A DNA stretch of 64,000 nucleotides, taken from contig NZ_FKBS01000013.1 in NCBI RefSeq assembly GCF_900078315.1, positions 27,883-91,882 of the forward strand, read 5' to 3'. The translations under genes and the position numbers were made by a program. The notes beneath the pieces were generated by a model. It was not told the origin of the DNA, searched no databases, and saw only the letters and a program-made list of their open reading frames with translations. This document shows positions 60,700-64,000 of this stretch, in pieces. The stretch's first letter is position 1. Every line of letters starts with the position of its first letter. The DNA is from Bordetella ansorpii (GTDB lineage Bacteria; Pseudomonadota; Gammaproteobacteria; Burkholderiales; Burkholderiaceae_B).

Positions 60700-60721
60700 G
60701 CGAGTTCGCGGAAGCTGGGAA

Positions 60722-61144
60722 TTAGAAGGGTTTGACGACGACCAGCACGACTACCAGCACGAGCAGCAGGACAGGAACTTCGTTGAACCAGCGATAGAAC
60801 GTATGCGGGCGCGTGTTGCGGCCCTGTTCGAATTTGCGCAGCATGACGCCGCAGGCATGATGGTAGCCGACGATCAGCAGGACCAGCAGCAGCTTGCCGT
60901 GCATCCAGCCGTTGCCGGGGCCGATGCCGATGCCGTAGCCCACGTACAGCCACAGGCCCAGCAGCACGGCGGGCACGGCCAGGATCGTCATGAAGCGGTA
61001 CAGCCGCCTGGCCATGCCCAGCAGACAGGACTGGGCCGCCGGATCGGTTTGCTGGGCCAGGTTCACGTAGATGCGGGGCAGGTAGAACAGCCCGGCGAAC
61101 CAGGACGCGATGAAGACGATGTGAAAGGCCTTGACCCACAGCAT
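60722..61144 (-). CDS. hemJ: Protoporphyrinogen oxidase HemJ
   Basis: A 140-residue inner-membrane protein with about four helices (LWVKAFHIVFIASWFAGLFY first). The conserved His in KAFHIVF, the R/Y pair and the WMHGKLLLVLLIVGYHH segment match HemJ. HemJ oxidises protoporphyrinogen IX to protoporphyrin IX in many alpha-, beta- and gammaproteobacteria lacking HemG/HemY. Length is typical (~140). It is separated by 22 bases from the methyltransferase gene on the same strand. Confidence 0.9.
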   Translation of the reverse strand: MLWVKAFHIVFIASWFAGLFYLPRIYVNLAQQTDPAAQSCLLGMARRLYRFMTILAVPAVLLGLWLYVGYGIGIGPGNGWMHGKLLLVLLIVGYHHACGVMLRKFEQGRNTRPHTFYRWFNEVPVLLLVLVVVLVVVKPF

Positions 61145-61305
61145 GGCGCGCGCTCCGTAAAGAATGTGTCATTGTAACGGCGCGGGGGCGGGGGGATCGG
61201 CGACGCAGTGTCGCAGGCGTGCAGCCGGAAAATGCGGCGCCGGACGGGGCGGGCGCCGCCAGCGGGACGGCCCGCGAAACGTCTGTCCCGCTGTCCGCGC
61301 GGGCG

Positions 61306-62763
61306 TCAGATCACGTACAGATCCACGTACTCGTGCACCGGCATCGCTTCCAGCGTCTGCTGGTCCAGCGAGACGTCCAGGATGCGCTGCTGCTGGCGCG
61401 CCGGGAACACGCGGGCCAGGTTGGTGCGGAACTTGGCTTGCAGCAGCGGGATGCCGTCGCCGCGCCGGCGCTTGTGGCCGATGGGGTATTCGCACACGAT
61501 CTCGTCCCATTGCGTGCCGTCCTTGAACCGCACGGTCAGGGCGTTGGCGATCGAGCGCTTGTCCGGGTCGTGATAATCCTTCGTGAAGGCCGGATCTTCT
61601 TCACACACGATGCGGCCGCGCAGCGCGTCGATGCGCGGATCGGCGGCGATGCCGTCTTCGTAGTCCGCCGCGGTCAGGCGCCCGAACAGCAACGGCACGG
61701 CCACCATGTACTGGATGCAGTGATCGCGGTCGGCCGGGTTGTTCAGCGGCCCCTGCTTGTCGATGATGCGGATGCAGGCCTCGTGCGTGCGGAGGGTGAT
61801 GCGCTCGATGTCGTCCGCGCTCTTACCTGCGGCGGCCAGCCTGCCGTGCAGGTCCATGGCGCATTCCACGGCGGTCTGCGCATGGAACTCGGCCGGATAC
61901 GAGATCTTGAACAGCACGTTCTCCATCACGTAGCTGCCGTACGGGCGCTGGAACGTGAACGGCTGTCCCTCGAACAGCACGTCGTAGAACCCCCACGTCC
62001 TGGCCGTCAGTACGGTGGGATAGCCCATTTCGCCGGTGCGCGCGATCAGGGCCAGGCGCACGGCGCGGCTGGTGGCGTCGCCCGCGGCCCAGCTCTTCCG
62101 GCTGCCCGTATTGGGGGCGTGGCGATACGTGCGCAGGCTCTGCCCGTCGACCCAGGCCAGCGAGATGGCGTTGAGGGCTTCCTCGCGCGTCAGGCCCAGC
62201 AGTTGCGCCACCACGGCGGTGGACGCGACCTTCACCAGCACCACGTGATCCAGGCCGACCTTGTTGAACGCGTTCTCCAGGGCGATGCAGCCCTGGATCT
62301 CATGCGCCTTGATCATGGCGGTGAGCACGTCGCGCATGGCCAGCGGCGGCTTGCCTGCGGCCACGGCGCTGCGCGACAGCCAGTCGGCCACGGCCAGGAT
62401 GCCGCCCAGGTTGTCGGAGGGATGGCCCCATTCGGCAGCCAGCCAGGTGTCGTTGAAATCCAGCCAGCGGATCATGGCGCCGATGTTGAAGGCGGCCTGC
62501 ACGGGATCCAGTTGGAATGGCGTGCCGGGCACCCTGGCGCCGTTGGGCACCACGGTGCCCGGCACGATGGGCCCGAGCAGCTTGCGGCACGCCGGATACG
62601 TCAGCGCTTCCAGCCCGCAGCCCAGCGTGTCGATCAGGCAGTTGCGGGCCGTTTCGTAGGCCAGCGGGCTGGCGATCCGATAGTCGTAGACGTAATCGGC
62701 GATGTCGGTCAGTACCGTGTCCCAGGCTGGACGCTGGGCTGGGGAGGCATCGGCGTGAGACAT
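61306..62763 (-). CDS. prpD: 2-methylcitrate dehydratase (PrpD, MmgE/PrpD family)
   Basis: A 485-residue enzyme dehydrating 2-methylcitrate to 2-methyl-cis-aconitate in the methylcitrate cycle of propionate. The length equals E. coli PrpD (483). It has the family start [20 protein letters not shown] and [16 protein letters not shown], then [20 protein letters not shown] (active-site region) and [23 protein letters not shown] [23 protein letters not shown] precedes the ATG. PrpF is 13 bases upstream on the same strand, so the two form one operon. Confidence 0.94.
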   Translation of the reverse strand: MSHADASPAQRPAWDTVLTDIADYVYDYRIASPLAYETARNCLIDTLGCGLEALTYPACRKLLGPIVPGTVVPNGARVPGTPFQLDPVQAAFNIGAMIRWLDFNDTWLAAEWGHPSDNLGGILAVADWLSRSAVAAGKPPLAMRDVLTAMIKAHEIQGCIALENAFNKVGLDHVVLVKVASTAVVAQLLGLTREEALNAISLAWVDGQSLRTYRHAPNTGSRKSWAAGDATSRAVRLALIARTGEMGYPTVLTARTWGFYDVLFEGQPFTFQRPYGSYVMENVLFKISYPAEFHAQTAVECAMDLHGRLAAAGKSADDIERITLRTHEACIRIIDKQGPLNNPADRDHCIQYMVAVPLLFGRLTAADYEDGIAADPRIDALRGRIVCEEDPAFTKDYHDPDKRSIANALTVRFKDGTQWDEIVCEYPIGHKRRRGDGIPLLQAKFRTNLARVFPARQQQRILDVSLDQQTLEAMPVHEYVDLYVI

Positions 62764-62776
62764 GATGGCGTTTCCT

Positions 62777-63970
62777 TTAAAGCGTGTCCGCCGGTACGCG
62801 GACCTGGCCCTCCATCAGCACGCGCGCGCTGCGGCTCATGATGGCCTTGGTGACTTTCCATTGGCCGTCTTCCAGGCGGGCCTGCGCGCCCACGCGCAGC
62901 GTGCCCGAGGGATGGCCGAAGCGCACCGACTCGCGCTCGCCGCCGCCGGCGGCCAGGTTGACCAGGGTGCCCGGAATGGCGGCGGCGGTGCCGATGGCGA
63001 CCGCCGCCGTGCCCATCATGGCGTGGTGCAGCTTCCCCATGGACATGGCACGTACGCGCACGTCGATGTCGTCCGCGCCGATCGCCTTGCCGCTGGAGGC
63101 GGTGTAGGCGGCTGGCGGCGCCACGAAGGCGATCTTGGGCGTGTGCTGGCGTTTCGCGGCTTCGGAAACATCGGCGATCAGGCCCATGCGCACCGCGCCG
63201 TGCGCGCGCAGCGTCTCGAACATGGCAAGCGCCTCGGGATCGCCGTTGATGGCGTCCTGCAGCTCGCTGCCGGTGTAGCCGATGGCCTCGGCATTGACGA
63301 AGATGGTGGGGATGCCGGCGTTGATCATCGTGGCCTGCAGCGCGCCGATGCCCGGCACGTCCAGCGTGTCCACCACGTTGCCGGTGGGGAACATCGCGCC
63401 GCCGGCGTCTCCTTCGCCTTCATCGGCGGGATCCAGGAATTCCAGCTGCACTTCGGCGGCCGGGAAGGTCACGCCGTCCAGTTCGAAGTCGCCGGTTTCC
63501 TGCACCTGACCGTTCTCCATGGGGATGTGGCCCAGGATGGTCTTGCCGATGTTGGCCTGCCAGATGCGCACGATGGCCGTGCCGTTGTCGGGCACGCGGG
63601 ACTTGTCCACCAGGCCGTTCTCGATGGCGAAGGCGCCGACGGCCGCGCTGAGATTGCCGCAGTTGCCGCTCCAGTCGACGAAGGCGCTGTCGATGGAGAC
63701 CTGGCCGAACAGATAGTCGACATCGTGATCGGGCCGCTGGCTGCGGTCCAGGATGACGGTCTTGCTGGTGCTGGAGGTCGCGCCGCCCATGCCGTCGATC
63801 TGCTTGCCGTACGGATCGGGGCTGCCGATCACGCGCAGCAGCAGCGCGTCGCGCGCGGGGCCGGGTTTCCGGGCAGCAGGGGGCAGGTCCTGCAGGCAAA
63901 AGAATACGCCCTTGCTGGTGCCGCCGCGCATGTAGGTGGCGCGGATCCGAAGTTGGGGAAGGGATGCCAT
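62777..63970 (-). CDS. prpF: 2-methylaconitate cis-trans isomerase
   Basis: A 397-residue isomerase that makes 2-methyl-cis-aconitate from the trans form produced by AcnD. The N-terminal [16 protein letters not shown], the catalytic-loop region [13 protein letters not shown] and the [20 protein letters not shown] segment are typical. Length matches PrpF (396). AAGGAAT lies a few bases before the ATG. The upstream neighbour, outside the window, is likely acnD because prpF normally follows it, but only 30 bases are visible here. Confidence 0.94.
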   Translation of the reverse strand: MASLPQLRIRATYMRGGTSKGVFFCLQDLPPAARKPGPARDALLLRVIGSPDPYGKQIDGMGGATSSTSKTVILDRSQRPDHDVDYLFGQVSIDSAFVDWSGNCGNLSAAVGAFAIENGLVDKSRVPDNGTAIVRIWQANIGKTILGHIPMENGQVQETGDFELDGVTFPAAEVQLEFLDPADEGEGDAGGAMFPTGNVVDTLDVPGIGALQATMINAGIPTIFVNAEAIGYTGSELQDAINGDPEALAMFETLRAHGAVRMGLIADVSEAAKRQHTPKIAFVAPPAAYTASSGKAIGADDIDVRVRAMSMGKLHHAMMGTAAVAIGTAAAIPGTLVNLAAGGGERESVRFGHPSGTLRVGAQARLEDGQWKVTKAIMSRSARVLMEGQVRVPADTL

Positions 63971-64000
63971 GAGTCAATTCCTTGCGGATGGGGGCGGGGG

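Overview
The window is GC-rich DNA with strong third-position G/C bias. The pyrG-kdsA-eno-ftsB block, the glutathione/peptide ABC operon, the CysB-type regulator and a giant filamentous-haemagglutinin-type exoprotein together suggest a chromosomal segment of a betaproteobacterium of the Alcaligenaceae (Bordetella/Achromobacter-like). The taxon is inferred from gene content and protein resemblance, not from a marker gene. No rRNA, tRNA or CRISPR array was recognised.

Layout. 1-2.3 kb: the end of a methylmalonate-semialdehyde dehydrogenase, then a CysB-like LysR regulator. 2.4-3.7 kb: a Fur-box-preceded small Cys-rich DUF2325 protein and an NlpC/P60 lipoprotein. 3.9-7.6 kb: an overlapping prpE / GlcG-like / UMF1-type transporter operon, followed by a remnant of an M20 peptidase. 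7.8-13.2 kb: a serine hydrolase, acetyl-CoA synthetase, a DMT exporter and threonine aldolase.

13.3-28.1 kb: the most striking locus. Three translationally overlapping genes encode an exported STN-domain protein with a TonB-C-like tail and no beta-barrel, an ECF sigma factor, and a FecR-type anti-sigma factor. They lie immediately upstream of one 12.3-kb gene for a two-partner-secretion (TpsA) exoprotein of about 4,090 residues. This resembles the PUMA3/Vre cell-surface signalling logic known from Pseudomonas aeruginosa. The promoter region carries three 11-bp-spaced repeats like a Pho box, 10 bp before a -10 element. No TpsB transporter gene is adjacent.

28.1-33.4 kb: a YeeZ-like reductase, ETF-ubiquinone oxidoreductase, a thioesterase, the two subunits of a 3-oxoacid CoA-transferase and an ElaA-type acetyltransferase. 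33.8-45.1 kb: one long peptide-scavenging operon: RpiR-type regulator, isoaspartyl peptidase, GsiABCD transporter, P1-family (DmpA-like) peptidase, M55 D-aminopeptidase and M24 aminopeptidase P. A perfect palindrome sits before the regulator, and four 15-16 bp tandem repeats lie between gsiB and gsiC. 45.1-45.9 kb holds two large hairpins built on a 78-bp core present in opposite orientations.

45.9-56.1 kb: housekeeping genes (pyrG, kdsA, eno, ftsB, an orphan TadE-like gene, hslO, a gamma-carbonic-anhydrase-like protein, an acyl-CoA synthetase, an LpxH-like phosphoesterase, an RDD membrane protein). 56.1-59.0 kb is a scar-like accessory region with fragments, pseudogenes, an inverted-repeat remnant, small proteins and intergenic repeats. 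59.1-64 kb returns to core genes: a THUMP-type RNA methyltransferase, hemJ, prpD and prpF.

Propionate/short-chain acyl metabolism recurs (mmsA, prpE, acs, CoA-transferase, prpD, prpF), although the methylcitrate genes are not in one cluster.
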